A stretch of DNA of 64,000 nucleotides from Flavobacterium sp. HJ-32-4 (lineage in GTDB: Bacteria; Bacteroidota; Bacteroidia; Flavobacteriales; Flavobacteriaceae): positions 620,001 to 684,000 of the forward strand of contig NZ_CP092832.1 of the NCBI RefSeq assembly GCF_022532105.1, written 5' to 3'. The notes beneath the pieces are model-generated. The model worked only from the letters and a program-made list of their open reading frames with translations. It had not been told where the DNA came from and made no database searches. Positions 1 through 12,600 of this stretch are shown in pieces (the stretch's first letter is position 1; each line of letters opens with the position of its first letter). Both the position numbers and the translations under genes were made by a program.

Positions 1-2
1 TT

Positions 3-1178
3 ACGGAAACCATCGCGACCGATCTTGGCTCACGGGTGAGCACCCGTAATGTCGCATGGGATGCCAACACTGGCAAAGTGCTCCTCACCCAAACGGTAAA
101 TGAGTTTGACGACAGTTATTATACGTTCGATTTTCCTGCTTACTGGCATTACAAGGAAATGGGAATGGCGTCAAAGAACATCGACATAAAAGGTGAATTC
201 GTTAACCAGCCAGAAGGAAGCAATATGTTCTACAGCGCAACCATCAATGGGTTTGCGACGACCAGTGGCATCGACCAATATCTTCGCCCGGGTGACGAAA
301 TCCTAATTGGCCAACCCCAGCTTCGCGTTTGGGTAGGTGGGTATAACACCTCGAAGACTGCTGTTTTCCTCATAGACGCGATGGGACAACGAATAAATTC
401 GCTACTGCAAAACGCATCCTATAATCGAAGATTTAGGGTTCTCCGCTCTGGCTTCAAAAATCAGCAGATGGCGTCAATGGCATCGATTACCCTAATGGCC
501 AATCCAGTAGCAACTAGTTCCATTGTTAATCGATTCAAAAAAACGGCAGCATTTGATCCCCGTGTCATAAATGCCTCCGCGATAGAGTATACGGATATAT
601 GGCAATCTCAATGTGAAAACGGACTTCCAAGCCCCGGACAAACCGACATCAATGCTTTTCTCTACAACACCCGTAACATCTGGCGTCCTTCAAAATCATA
701 CGCCTATTTAACTGGGAGGAACCGTAATCTCAACGACAATACGAGGAAGTCTGGATTCTTCAGCGCATTCAGTCCTTTTTACTACTTCGACGACGGTTGG
801 AAAAAGGACCTGTCCGGATGGGAGTTTGCGAGTGAGGTTACTTTAGTAAACCCCTATGGACCGGAAATCGAGAACCGTGACGCACTTGGCAGATATTCAT
901 CAGCACAGTATGGCTATGGTTACCAGCTTCCAATGGCAATATCAGCCAACGCGCGCTATCAGGAGATGGGTTATGACGGATTTGAAGATTACAATCCACT
1001 GTATTTTGCAAAGCCAAATCCAAAACGCAGCCACTTTGGGTTCCAAAATGAGGTCAACAACGAAGACGGGACGATCACTGACGAGGCCGCCCATACCGGA
1101 AAACGTAGTTTGCGCGTCCCCCAAGGACATGCAATCTCTGTAAGTCGCGATCTAATTCCTTGCGCCCAAGGCCAATAA
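3..1178 (+). CDS. Rhs-locus accessory exported protein, C-terminal part (runs off the left edge)
   Basis: The frame is open to the left edge, so this is the 3' end of a larger gene; the GTG at 36 is internal. The visible 391 residues begin in a stretch (STRNVAWDANTGKVLL) typical, as I recall them, of very large exported proteins encoded upstream of Rhs/YD-repeat genes in Bacteroidota. The rest is Tyr/Asn-rich with no catalytic motif I recognise. It ends 11 bp before the next gene, and the next three genes follow at gaps of 4-12 bp, suggesting one operon leading into the Rhs gene. In related loci, as I remember them, this stretch and the C-terminal half of the next protein form one polypeptide; here they are separate. 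Function unknown; a cell-envelope role is inferred. Confidence 0.6.
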   Translation, partial: TETIATDLGSRVSTRNVAWDANTGKVLLTQTVNEFDDSYYTFDFPAYWHYKEMGMASKNIDIKGEFVNQPEGSNMFYSATINGFATTSGIDQYLRPGDEILIGQPQLRVWVGGYNTSKTAVFLIDAMGQRINSLLQNASYNRRFRVLRSGFKNQQMASMASITLMANPVATSSIVNRFKKTAAFDPRVINASAIEYTDIWQSQCENGLPSPGQTDINAFLYNTRNIWRPSKSYAYLTGRNRNLNDNTRKSGFFSAFSPFYYFDDGWKKDLSGWEFASEVTLVNPYGPEIENRDALGRYSSAQYGYGYQLPMAISANARYQEMGYDGFEDYNPLYFAKPNPKRSHFGFQNEVNNEDGTITDEAAHTGKRSLRVPQGHAISVSRDLIPCAQGQ

Positions 1179-1189
1179 AAAGCAAAATT

Positions 1190-2284
1190 ATGAAACAACT
1201 ACTTTTCCTTCTATGCTTTTACCCGTTGATGGGGCATTCACAGGATTTTATGGAGGCCAATTCATCTCTGCTGATTGACCCAACATTCGAGTGTTACTCC
1301 ACGTCTGTTTCAGCAAACGTGTGCCAAGACATACAAGACGTTAGTTGTGCGGGGATGGGAAGTGTTTCCAATGACCCTCTAGAGATTTGTGGGCATGAAA
1401 ATAGCACATCGGACTTAGGTGCTGTATATGTGACGGCATCTTCTTACACAGACGCGTTTGGTAATATAACCATGCCCGAAATTGCGTTTAAAGCATCAAG
1501 CTCCTCTAGTTTTAATTACACATTTTTATGCTCATATTCCCTGTTGTCTGTCCCGGAAGAGGCCACGTTTGACGGAAGTCTCTTCATGGTGATCAGATTG
1601 GGCAACCGGGAGTTTCGTAGGCTCATATCACCAAATGATATGGCGTGGACCAACCTTCAGTACGACTTCTGTACGGACGAGTTCGAAAACTCCTTACCTA
1701 TATCGATTTCGTTTGAGCTCCCCAATATAGAAGAGGGTCAAACAATCCGAGTAGGAATTGATGGCATTTCCTTATTGAAAAAAATGGGCTGCCAGGCGTG
1801 TCACTGTAGTTCATTTGCACCAGTAAATAAGCGGTATGCGATCAGCGGATGGGTCAAAGAGGGGGAGCAATATTACGGTTTTAACTACACATCAACGATT
1901 CATGTATCTATTCAGGGGGCGACCGGTCCGCCAACAACCGAAACATTCGAACCCTCCGGCGAAGTTATAGATGGTTGGCAGCGGATTTTGGGCGTGTTTG
2001 AAACACCAGAAGACCCCCAAAACTTCTCCATAACACTAGAAAACATGGCGAGTCAAGTCCCTGCATTCTTTGATGACATACGGGTTTACCCGCTAGACAG
2101 TTCCATGAAGTCTTTTGTATATGATCAAGACAGTAAAAAGCTTATGGCCGAACTTGATGAGAACAACTATGCAACGTTCTATGAGTATGACGCAGAGGGG
2201 GGGCTTGTACGTGTAAAAAAGGAGACAGAACGAGGTGTGTTTACGATACAGGAATCGCGTTCCTCAACTCTTAAAAAGCAATAG
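1190..2284 (+). CDS. Rhs-locus accessory exported protein with YD-like C-terminal tail
   Basis: The start at 1190 is chosen because it gives a clean Sec signal peptide (MKQLLFLLCFYPLMGHSQ); the frame is open further upstream. The 364-residue product has a Cys-rich middle (GCQACHCSS) and a beta-rich stretch ending FFDDIRVYPLD, like carbohydrate-binding-type jelly rolls. Its C-terminal tail is highly characteristic (AELDENNYATFYEYD, then VRVKKETERGV); I know this tail from proteins encoded just before Bacteroidota Rhs genes. The tail resembles one YD repeat. Gaps to neighbours are 11 and 4 bp, so it is probably co-transcribed with the Rhs gene. No enzyme motif is visible. It may help fold, anchor or present the Rhs shell; that is inference. 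Confidence 0.65.
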   Translation: MKQLLFLLCFYPLMGHSQDFMEANSSLLIDPTFECYSTSVSANVCQDIQDVSCAGMGSVSNDPLEICGHENSTSDLGAVYVTASSYTDAFGNITMPEIAFKASSSSSFNYTFLCSYSLLSVPEEATFDGSLFMVIRLGNREFRRLISPNDMAWTNLQYDFCTDEFENSLPISISFELPNIEEGQTIRVGIDGISLLKKMGCQACHCSSFAPVNKRYAISGWVKEGEQYYGFNYTSTIHVSIQGATGPPTTETFEPSGEVIDGWQRILGVFETPEDPQNFSITLENMASQVPAFFDDIRVYPLDSSMKSFVYDQDSKKLMAELDENNYATFYEYDAEGGLVRVKKETERGVFTIQESRSSTLKKQ

Positions 2285-2288
2285 TAGT

Positions 2289-2993
2289 ATGAAACCGCGG
2301 TTCAGTAGGATAGTGTTGCCTTTATGTGCCTCCCTGGCATTCAATTTCGGTTTTGGGCAGTCAGCCGAAAATAAAAAGATTCGTGATCTGTTGGCCGAAA
2401 CACAGAGAAATTATGCCGCTGCAGGGGCATTTTCCGTAGACACACGTTATTCGTTGAAAATAGGCGAAGACGTATGTGAAAGCCACACCGGTGGTCTAAT
2501 CGTTGACGGAAAAAACTACTACCTCCGCATCGCCCAAACGGAATTCGTTGGAATAGCAAACCGCTTTTTGAAAATAGATGGGGTCAATCACCTGATGCAA
2601 CTCGTTCCGGACGACTCAGCCCCTGTGATCATCAACCTGGAAACCACACTTTCCCATTTTGAGAACGGCACGTTAGCCGAAACGGCCCAGGAATGGGTTT
2701 GTACGCTTCTAGCGCCAAAATACACATCTGTACCCTATGGGAAGGCGGTTATCTATATTGACAAAAAAACACGCCTGATCCGCCGCCAGATACTGTTCCT
2801 GTCAATCAAATCCTCCTGCAAAAACAAAGCCGGAAAAATCGTAACCGGTTTCTCCAAGATTGATGTCGTTTTCAGCAACTTTTTACGAGGTAACGTAAAA
2901 ACAGACAAACTGGAACTCTCTCGCTATATCAGATCTAGGAACGGACGTTATATACCGGCCGTTAACTATAAGGATTTTACAATTGTCGATTAA
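2289..2993 (+). CDS. Exported protein of unknown function in the Rhs operon
   Basis: The ATG at 2289 lies 4 bp after the previous stop and gives a signal peptide (residues 1-23, ending FGFGQ); upstream in-frame codons overlap the previous gene. The mature part, about 210 residues, has alternating strands and a mid-section about tracking and storing values in a LolA/LppX-like way (FSVDTRYSLKIGE, then IYIDKKTRLIRRQILF). This is reminiscent of outer-membrane lipoprotein carrier folds, but no family can be assigned safely. It has the same strand and short spacing as the accessory proteins and the Rhs gene, so a role in exporting or stabilising the Rhs protein is possible. Position is the main evidence. 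Confidence 0.6.
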   Translation: MKPRFSRIVLPLCASLAFNFGFGQSAENKKIRDLLAETQRNYAAAGAFSVDTRYSLKIGEDVCESHTGGLIVDGKNYYLRIAQTEFVGIANRFLKIDGVNHLMQLVPDDSAPVIINLETTLSHFENGTLAETAQEWVCTLLAPKYTSVPYGKAVIYIDKKTRLIRRQILFLSIKSSCKNKAGKIVTGFSKIDVVFSNFLRGNVKTDKLELSRYIRSRNGRYIPAVNYKDFTIVD

Positions 2994-3005
2994 ACTCGTT
3001 GTGTT

Positions 3006-3647
3006 ATGAACCATACTCATCTTGTAAATGGAGAGTTTCTTCGGAAATGCTCCCTTGTCTTTTTGCTATTCGCGTCGATTTTCGCGTCAGCCAAGGATAC
3101 GCGGTTGGAACAAAAACTATCAGGGAGTGCAATAGTAGTCGGTCAATCAATGACCCTGACTGACCCTGCGGATAGTGGGTATCTTGCCTCGTCACGGGGG
3201 GCCGTCGAACTGCGTGTCGAAGATTATATAGGTCCGTTCGAATGGTATACCTGCGAAGTCCGTTTGGCTGTTTCAAGGCTAGACAATGGGGACTGGTCGG
3301 CTCCGACCGAAGTTCGCCTCAAAGTAGAAAATAATCGACTACGGGGTGTCGGCAACTTTGTCGACCTACAGAAATACCTGGTGGACGGCGCTACGGGAAT
3401 AATGATCGAAATCGTGTCGATAACTTGCTTGGACCCTCAGACAAACGAATTGTTGGGAACGACTCCGGAAAACGTGTCTCTGACGATATCGTACGAATCA
3501 ACGCGATATTTCCAAATGGACGCATATACGCTCATCACCCCGACATTTACTCCGTTGTCCAGCAACGAATTAGCCATCTCGTGGAGTCCGATTGAAGGTG
3601 CAGAAGAATACGATGTTTTTTTGGACGTGGGTCGACAACTACAGTGA
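3006..3647 (+). CDS. N-terminal fragment of the giant Rhs protein (frameshifted)
   Basis: It starts with an uncharged-core signal peptide (LVFLLFASIFASAK, residues ~17-30), followed by two beta-sandwich-like stretches and the opening of a fibronectin-type segment (ISWSPIEGAEEYDV). The frame then hits a stop after FLDVGRQLQ. The sequence expected after EEYDV in Rhs homologues, a Trp-Thr-Trp-Val-Asp-Asn-Tyr-Ser stretch, is present in the +1 frame immediately after a T7 run at 3616-3622. Skipping one T joins this fragment to the next feature in a single product of about 3332 residues. Either the T run carries an assembly error, or the gene is naturally off or phase-variable, or it is read by ribosomal slippage. 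As written it is a 213-residue truncated exported protein. Confidence 0.75.
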   Translation: MNHTHLVNGEFLRKCSLVFLLFASIFASAKDTRLEQKLSGSAIVVGQSMTLTDPADSGYLASSRGAVELRVEDYIGPFEWYTCEVRLAVSRLDNGDWSAPTEVRLKVENNRLRGVGNFVDLQKYLVDGATGIMIEIVSITCLDPQTNELLGTTPENVSLTISYESTRYFQMDAYTLITPTFTPLSSNELAISWSPIEGAEEYDVFLDVGRQLQ

Positions 3648-6600
3648 GGACAGTTTGCAAACTGTACTCAGCACATCCGAAGTAGGACTTACGATTGACG
3701 ACTTCACCCGCAACTCCAGTCGCGTACAGGTAACAGATACCCATTACACCCTTCCTTTGATTTACGATCGTGGTTACCTGGTCTGTCTGATCCGGAGCGT
3801 AGGCAGGGCCTGGCCTAATTACGAATTCAAAAGCTATTCCCTTTATCTGGACGCAATAAGCAATCCCGTATTTGTTTCCGATTGGCCAGAGGGCAATGTG
3901 TATGAGATAACTAGTGGGTTTGAAGGCAAAAAAAACTGGCAGTTTACCGCTTCATATGCTGAAAATGGAAAGAAAAAAGAAGTAGTCTCCTTCTTCGACG
4001 GTTCGCTTCGAAACAGACAAACCGTCACAAAAACAAACACAAATAATGAGACTATAGTTGGAGAGGTTATATACGACAATGAGGGCCGGCCGGCCGTGGA
4101 GGTTCTGCCTGTTCCAACCGGCACGAACCGGTTTAAGTACTACGAAAGGTTTAATCGCATTTTACAGGGAGAATCGTATTCCTATCAGGACTTTGTATCT
4201 CCATCAAGCTGCACCCCGATTGTAACACCGATGTCAAATGCCTCTGGGGCAAGCAACTATTACTCCGGTCAAAATGCAATTACCGACGGGCCGCTGACGG
4301 GCTTCATCCCAAATGCGGAGGGCATTCCGTTTACACAAACCCAATATACCGCTGATAATACAGGTCGCATTGCCAGAAAAAGCGGCGTCGGCCCCACACA
4401 CCAGTTGGGAAGTGGGCACGAAATGAAGTACTACTATGGAATACCCGATAAATCCGAACTAGATCGTCTGTTTGGCTACAGCGTAGGCAATGTTTCCCAT
4501 TATAAGAAAAATGTCGTGATCGATCCAAACGGGCAAGTTAGTGTGTCCTATCTCGACCCGAAAGGGAATGTAATTGCAACCGCCCTGAGTGACGAAAACC
4601 CGGCAAATCTCAGTGGCCTCGTGCCTGATGAAACGGCACCTAGTACACCAATTACCTTGGATCTACTTGGCAAAGCTAATCCTGAGGCGATGGATACCGT
4701 ACTCGATAACAACGAAAGGACGTCATCGGGTGCTTTTGGTATGCTGGACGATGGTTTACGCTATTCTGGACAGAAAATATTTACTAGCCAAAGCAACTAC
4801 ACTTTTAACTACAGCATCTCAAATACGCCACTCATATATAGCTGTGATGGGAAATTCAACTACAGCTATCCTATGGTGTACAAACTGGAAGAGTCTGTTA
4901 CAGACGCATGTGGGAATAGTATGCTCTCGGTCAGCCAAACGATTGGAAGTACCATTCCTAATTCCAATACCTCCACAACGCTGTCGAATTCCAACGTTCG
5001 GGAATTACAACCGGGTTCCTACCAAGTCACGAAAACGCTGACCGTCGATCCCGTAACGCTTGAGTCCTTTGCTAACGATTATATCGCCCGCGGATTGGAA
5101 AGCGGCTGCATCCTTCCCGAACAGTATCCCGCCGCTCCCCTGGACTGTTATGAAACCTGCGAACAATGTGCAGCGCACTACACAGGACTCACGTATCTGA
5201 ATTTCCCTCCGGGAAGAGTGTCATATCAGGAAATGATGCTGGCGTCGGACTCAACCTATTTAATGGCTGATCCTCCATTAGACGCTGATGCGATTGCGCT
5301 TATAAAAGACCGATATGGAAGGGAATATGACCTGTTGGTCGCCACTTGTTGGATGCCATGTGATGGAGACCCAGCAACAGGACCTCCTGCGCCCGGAGAT
5401 GGTGATCTCGTTTCCGACACTTGTGCAATAAGCCTGAAAGCGCTGATGCAAGACATGATGCCAACCGGTCAATACGGTGTTGCCGGTATTGATGTAGATG
5501 AGGAGGACTTCAGTTTTGTGCTGGGTTCTGCTGATACCGTCGACGAATACATCGGAAACCTGAAGATGTCTGTTTACAACGAACAAAATCAAATATTCAG
5601 AGGATATCCTGACCCTCTCTATCCCGATAATCCAGACTGGAGGCACCCCAATTTCTATGATGCTGATGGTATCCTCGGCGCCAATCCGACCTATGCGGCC
5701 CGCGCCCACTACTTCGATGAAAACGGCCATATCGATTATACAGAAGTTAAATGGTCCGATGAAGAAAGTACATTTACACCTCCACTGAAAGATGGCTATA
5801 ATACGCCCGCACAGTTGGATGCATTACCCGATGAAATAGCCTTCAAAGTCAAAGACGGGGTTTACAAGATTGAACCGCAATACCTGGCGGATGTAAAGGA
5901 TTTCATTCGTATTATCCCAGACCACGATACCTGGACGCAGTCATTGGTACGATATCATCCGGAGTTCCTCTATATGGACTATATCTACAAAACGTGCTCC
6001 ATGGTAAACACCGTGACACTTCAGCCAAACGGACACCAGTATACGTTCAATCCCGATGGTTTTGACACATTCCTTAATTCCGTCGACACGTATGAAGACG
6101 CGGTAAACAAAGGCCTTTTGGCTGATGCGCTTACCCTTTTTAATAACGACCCTTACTTCAACAATCACCATCCTTATGATGGCGTATCCCAGGATCCTGG
6201 AATGATACCGACGGTCGCAAACGCCGACCAATGGTATAACATCAAGCGGGCTATTATGTTTTATGCACTGAATCCAAATGGCTCTTATACCATGCAGGGT
6301 AGCACATCAAGCGGCGACGCCTATACTAACAGCAATCAAGGAGGATTTGAAGGATCCGATAAGAGCCTTTCCAATTATGCGTACCATGGCGTAAAATGTA
6401 CGGGTATAGACGGCGGGTGCGTTGGGGGAAGTGACGATTTCGGGACGCTCTTAGGCTATATGCAGACCAACCTCACAGATGTAGAACGCAACGAATGGTG
6501 GAAGCGCTACAGCGCATATTACCAGAGCCTGAAACAAAAAATACAATCGTCATTCGTGAACGCGGTTGCAGCTCGAAAAGGCTTCTTTGGCGATTGTATC

Positions 6601-9600
6601 GGCCGCAGCAACGGGGGCGAAAAAACCCGCCGGATTTACAATATCGTCAAGAAATATGCAAACCAACGGGAAGTAATCAAAACCTGGATACAGGACCAGC
6701 AAATACCTGACCATCGGCTTAAGACAGAAAATGGCCAGTTTGTGAAAAAATTTTCGCGCCGCTTCCCTCCATATGATGCTAAATATGATTCAGATTCATC
6801 TGAGGACGAAATCTTTGAAAATGGCTTGGCTGAAGGCAATTATCAGTATTTGAGCGAAACGGGGAATTGTCCTATCATGCAAGATATTTCTGCTTTCCTC
6901 GAGGGTATTTCAAAAGAGAAAACGGCGAACGGCACGCCGAAATATATGAATGGTACAACGCCTTTGTACTTCAACCCCCCGTATTTTTCGGAAACGCTGT
7001 TCAAAGCAATCGGCGGTGTACTGGATACGACTTTCATAATGGGCGAACCTAAATTGGGCACCACTGTCATTTCACCCTACGTTTTGAAACTCGAAGTGTT
7101 AAGAACGAATAACCCCATGAGTCCGTTTAATCTGACCATCCCATCATCCGCTTCTTTCCCCGCTGACACTACGGCCCAACTCGGCGTACTAAACATGACG
7201 TGGAATAACTACGGATTCTCCGGTAACACCTGGAAGATTACCGAGATCCGCAACATCGGATACGTATCGGGCCCCGTAAACGGTATCTATACATTCCAGT
7301 TTGCGGTGCGCGTACACCGTAACAACGACCCCAATAGCTATTCCTTCAAGGAAATGCTATTTACAGGTACTACCGGCGCAAAGCTGACGTGCAGCACCGA
7401 TCCGGGCGTTGCCGTATCGGAAGGGTCTATCTATGTACCCTATGCCGATAATGACTGCCACAAAAAAGAAGATTTCGAAATCTCCCTGGCCAACCTGATC
7501 AATGCCCTCATACAGTCGGGGCAGGTGAATAGTACGACGCCCGTCGACCTTATTAATTTACCAGCTTACACGGAAGGTTTCCTGCCCGAATACTATCATT
7601 TAGGAGGTGTGCCTCAGGTCAAGTGGCTCCATATTCCGGCGTACGATACTTACGAATTTAGAGCTGGTGCGGTCGGTTCGTCTGGCAGCTATTTTTCAAT
7701 GACTGTCGATTTCGGGACGATATCAAACGATTATTCAATTGAGTATCTATCGGTTGGGGAGCCTGATGCCTCTGGAGGCAACAAAATCCATTTCAAGAAA
7801 ATATATGAGCCTACCGGCGCTGAAACGATAATTGACGGAGTCATAAAAGGAGAAATGTGGGCTAATACCAACAGCATTATGGATTTTGCCTGTTGCGACG
7901 ACGGAACGAAACGACTGCTTGAGCTCTTTAAAATCGTTTTCAATCAAGGCCTTGATACATATGTCGCTGCAGTCCAGGGCAATCCGGTTCCGGCACCTAT
8001 AGTAACGCCGGAAGTTCTCGAGTTTGCACATAATCTGGACATAAATATAGGTGGCCCGAATTTCGGCCTATGGATGGCAGATGCAAATGCTGTAAACTAT
8101 AGTTATTGGAACGCGTTTCAGACCAACGTACCTTACATCTTTACACCCACAACTGATGTTTGGTTCGCTATCGGCGATCAGTCGCCTAACTTATGTGTGT
8201 TTGGAAACTCTTGGAACTACGCCGATCTTTTTACCACGTCGATAGTCAATGGCGTAAGAGTTGCACAGGTTATTCCAGTCACATATGAATTTTTCAATTC
8301 AGACAACAATCTTCCCGCCGCCGCTTTTGTGATGACGGATGGGAGTGTCTTCGCGTTCAAGCTTCCCAACTGCCTGTTTCGTCCACAACGAACCTGCGAC
8401 TGCCAACCACAGCCTATTGCCCCAGTTGACTGTTCGGCCGCCTATCAGCAATACGCCAGCCTGATACAGTCATTACCGAATTATGCCACTGCCAATAATC
8501 CGATGACCGAAGAGGATTTCTGCAGCCACAACTACCACTATGTCATTGCCGGTTACTCGTACTATCTCTCGTCGTTTAACCTGACCGCCACATCATTTGA
8601 AAGTACTAACTATATTTCGTTAACGGAGTTTGCCAGCTCCGCGTTTGGCTACGGCTATCCGAACTATAACACGCAGATTGACCTGTTCAAGTCGTATCTT
8701 GGTGGTTCCAACCTTTACTATAAGGGTCCTGATGGCCATTTCGTTACTGCAAACGAGCGTATATCCGGCATCGACTACAACCTTGTTGACACCTGGAGGG
8801 AATATGCCGAGTGGGTCGTCAGCCGCGATCAAATCTGTTTACCCAGGGCATTGCCGTCAGCACCTGTGAAGAACCTGATCCCGTCTGATCCTTGTATCAG
8901 CTTTACAACAAGTGTGTACGACGCGTACAATCACGATGCCTATAATGCCTATATCCAAAAGAAAAAAGACGACTTTAAAAAGGCGTATTTGGAAAAGGCC
9001 CTGAAAGCTGTCGAACAATTTACTGTATCGTACCCCGACAAGGAATACCAATACACGCTGTACTACTACGACCAGGCGGGCAACCTGATCCAGACGGTGG
9101 CTCCGGAGGGCGTCAGCCGCCTGAACATGACTACTTCATTGTCAACACAGATAGCCACAGCAAGGGCGCAGAATATAACGACGTCTACGGAAAACACCAG
9201 CCTACTGCCTTCCCATAGATTCAAAACCCAGTACCGATACAATTCCTTAAATCAACTCGTGTGGCAGTCGACCCCAGATGGCGGGGAAACACGCTTCGCC
9301 TATGACAAACTTGGTCGTATCATTGCCTCTCAGAATGCCAACCAAACCCAGGAAGTGCCTGAATTGTTTAGTCTCCTCATAGGAGCTCCCACTATTTCTA
9401 AAACAGCCGACAATGTTTTGGTAAAGGCCGGAAACAATTTGTGGGCGGACCAACACAGCAGTTCACCCATACTGCCGGCCGGCGTGAAGGGGTATGTAGA
9501 GTTCACCGTGCGTGAGTTGGCTAATAATCCCAATGCCTCCGTTAACCTTATGGTCGGATTCTCAATAAATAACCTGTCAAATCCCACCTCAATGCGGTAC

Positions 9601-12600
9601 GCGTTTAGCGTCACCTCACTGACAGATGTCAAATATGTTTTAAATAATGTCCAGTATGCATTCCCTACTTCTATTACATTGAAAGACGGTGACATTCTTC
9701 GGGTTGAACGTAGTAGTAGCAACCAAATGCGCTGGCTCGTAAATGATGTAGTCGTCCACTCTATCGCGGATCCGACACCTAACCAACCGTTAATAGTTGA
9801 TACGGCAATGTATACTCCTACCAGTCGTATCGAAAATCTAAAAGCAGCTCGTTTCGACAAAGGAAACCTCTTTGCTTACAGCAAATATGATAATTTGGGC
9901 CGCGTTGTCGAATCCGGAGGGATGACACTCGCTTCCAACTATTTTGTCGATGACAACGGTCGCCTGTCAGACAGAGCGACCAACCAACCTGTGACGATCA
10001 ACCCTGAGACGTATCCGTATGCTTTCTCACCTACTACGACTGAAGTCACGAAGACATACTACAGTGATTATCCCCTTAATCCAGACGCCTATCTTACACC
10101 CAAACCGACGCGTAATTCCCAAAACAGGGTGACGGCAATACTGACATTTAAAGAGAATACACTGTCTACGCCTGTCACAAACCATGAAACGGCTATTCTC
10201 TACGATTACGATATACATGGAAACGTAAGTGAGATGGCACAGCACTTGAGTGCTGACGTGTCGTATATGCAAATGACGAAAAAGGTAGAGTATGAGTATG
10301 ACCTGATAAGTGGGAACGTAAATAAGGTGACCTATCAAAAGAACCAAACCGACCAGTTTATACATCGCTATGAATATGATGCTGATAACCGTATCAGCTC
10401 TGTCGAAACGTCGAAAGATGGCGTCATCTGGGAGCGTGATGCAGCTTATAAGTACTATGATCACGGACCTTTGGCACGCGTTGCTTTGGGTGACAAACAG
10501 GTACAGGGAATCGACTATGCCTATACCCTCCAAGGCTGGCTGAAAGTGGTAAACTCGGAAAACACCGCAAACTTGCATTCCGACATGGGACAGGATGGGG
10601 ATGTCGTATCGAAAGACGTATTCGGCTATTCGCTGGGTTATTTCGACAACGATTACCAACCGATTGCGCCGGGGAATATCACACCCCTTTCCGTCTCCCC
10701 AACGTCGCCAGGCTCAGCCGACCTCTTTAACGGCAATATCAAGCGTATGATAACCACGTTACGCTATGCAAGCGATGAAAAACAAATTCCTATTCAGTCA
10801 AACCGCTACCAATATGACCAGTTAAACAGGCTGATCAGAATGGAAGGATTCCGGATCGGTGATACGGGCGAGCCTGCACCTGACTACACCAGTATGTATA
10901 GCTACGATCGAAACGGCAATATAAAAACATTGCAGGCAATGGCGCCCAACAATACGCAGAGTATTGTGGCAATGGACAATCTCACATATCAATACCAGCC
11001 AAATAAAAATAAGCTAGAATATGTTTCCGACGCGATTGGTGCCGGCGTATTCGGATCAACTGGTATTGATAAAGACATCGACAACCAAACGGCTGGCAAC
11101 TACACCTATGACGCGATTGGCCAGCTCAAATCAGACCAGGCCGAGGGAATTACGAATATCGAGTGGCGTTTAGACGGCAAGGTTAAAAAAATCGAAAAAA
11201 CGAATGGTGTAGACCTCATGTTCTTTTATGATGGCCTCGGCAATCGTGTGAGTAAATTCGTTATGGGTGACGCCAAAGATTTTACGGTATATAGCCGCGA
11301 TGCGCAGGGCAACACCCTTGCGGTATACAAAAATAGTAGTAGTTCGCCGTCCCGTCTGCTCGAACATCATCTATATGGCAGCAGCCGACTGGGGATCCAG
11401 CAGTACGAGGGGCCTCCCGGGAATCCCGGGTCAGCAATTTACGGACGTATCGTGGGAGATAAACGATACGAACTTTCCAATCATCTGGGCAACGTGCTGT
11501 CGACCATAACCGACCGTAAAACGGTTAGCAATGAACAGAAAAGGACGGTATTCGATAACTTCTTCAACGCCACACCCTGGGCCGCGTTCAATAGCCCTGT
11601 CAGCACCAGCCTTGAGAATGGAGTTCAGGTGATCCAGGTCAGCCAATCCTATTCGGGCGCGTCTGACTCATTCCCACTTGATGCGGGAACGCCATACGTA
11701 TTCCAGCTTCAGGTAAACCGGGGCGACCTGCCGGCCACTGTCGCTGCGCGGCTTAGCCTTCATGATCTGACGGGTGACATTCTCGCAACTACTACGTCTG
11801 TTTTGGACGGCGTTGTCTATCTGCGGTTCACGCCCACGCTTACAGACACCTATTCGCTTTCCATCACGTGTGACAACCTGACAGGTGGCTCCTACCAGTT
11901 TTCAATCGACAACTTTGCTGCGTGGAAGGAGGAAATCCAGCTTACGACCGACTTTATCGCTAACTTCGTACCCGATGTGGTTAGCACCAATGATTACTAT
12001 CCTTTCGGGATGCTGGTGCCCAATCGACATGAAAGTACCGATGGGTCGTATCGATACGGGTTTAATGGGAAGGAGAAGGATGATGAGTTGAAGGGGGAGG
12101 GGAACAGTTATGATTATGGAGCGAGGATGTATGATTCGAGACTGGGGAGATGGTTTTCGACGGATCCGTTAACTGATAGTTTCCCTTTCGAATCGCCATA
12201 TGGGTTTGCGGGTCAAAACCCCATTGTTTATAATGATCCAGATGGGGAAGCCAAGTATCTAACTATAAACATACTGGATGAAACAACTGGGCTTAGGACA
12301 CAAATTAGAGTCTGTGTTGATGAGGACGCCCTAGCAAAAGTCAGACGGGATGTTGGGCCGAAAGGACACGCGGAGTACGTTTATGATTGGTATGATATAA
12401 ATGTGACGCAGAATATCGTTAGGAAAAAGGATGGGACTTTTGTCTTAAACGGTACTACAAATGAGAGTTTGGGAAGTAAAAGAACCACTACTCTTTGGGA
12501 CTGGGGAGAGTCTTATGCAAATGGGCAAGCTCAACTTGGTGATTTTTTGACACAGGAGGAATCTCCTTCAAAGTGGGAAGGGGGAATCGCCTGGTACAGC

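Noticed and set aside
10027..10659. 210-codon minus-strand frame inside the Rhs gene
   Set aside because: Composition mirrors the YD repeats of the sense strand; no start context, no family resemblance.
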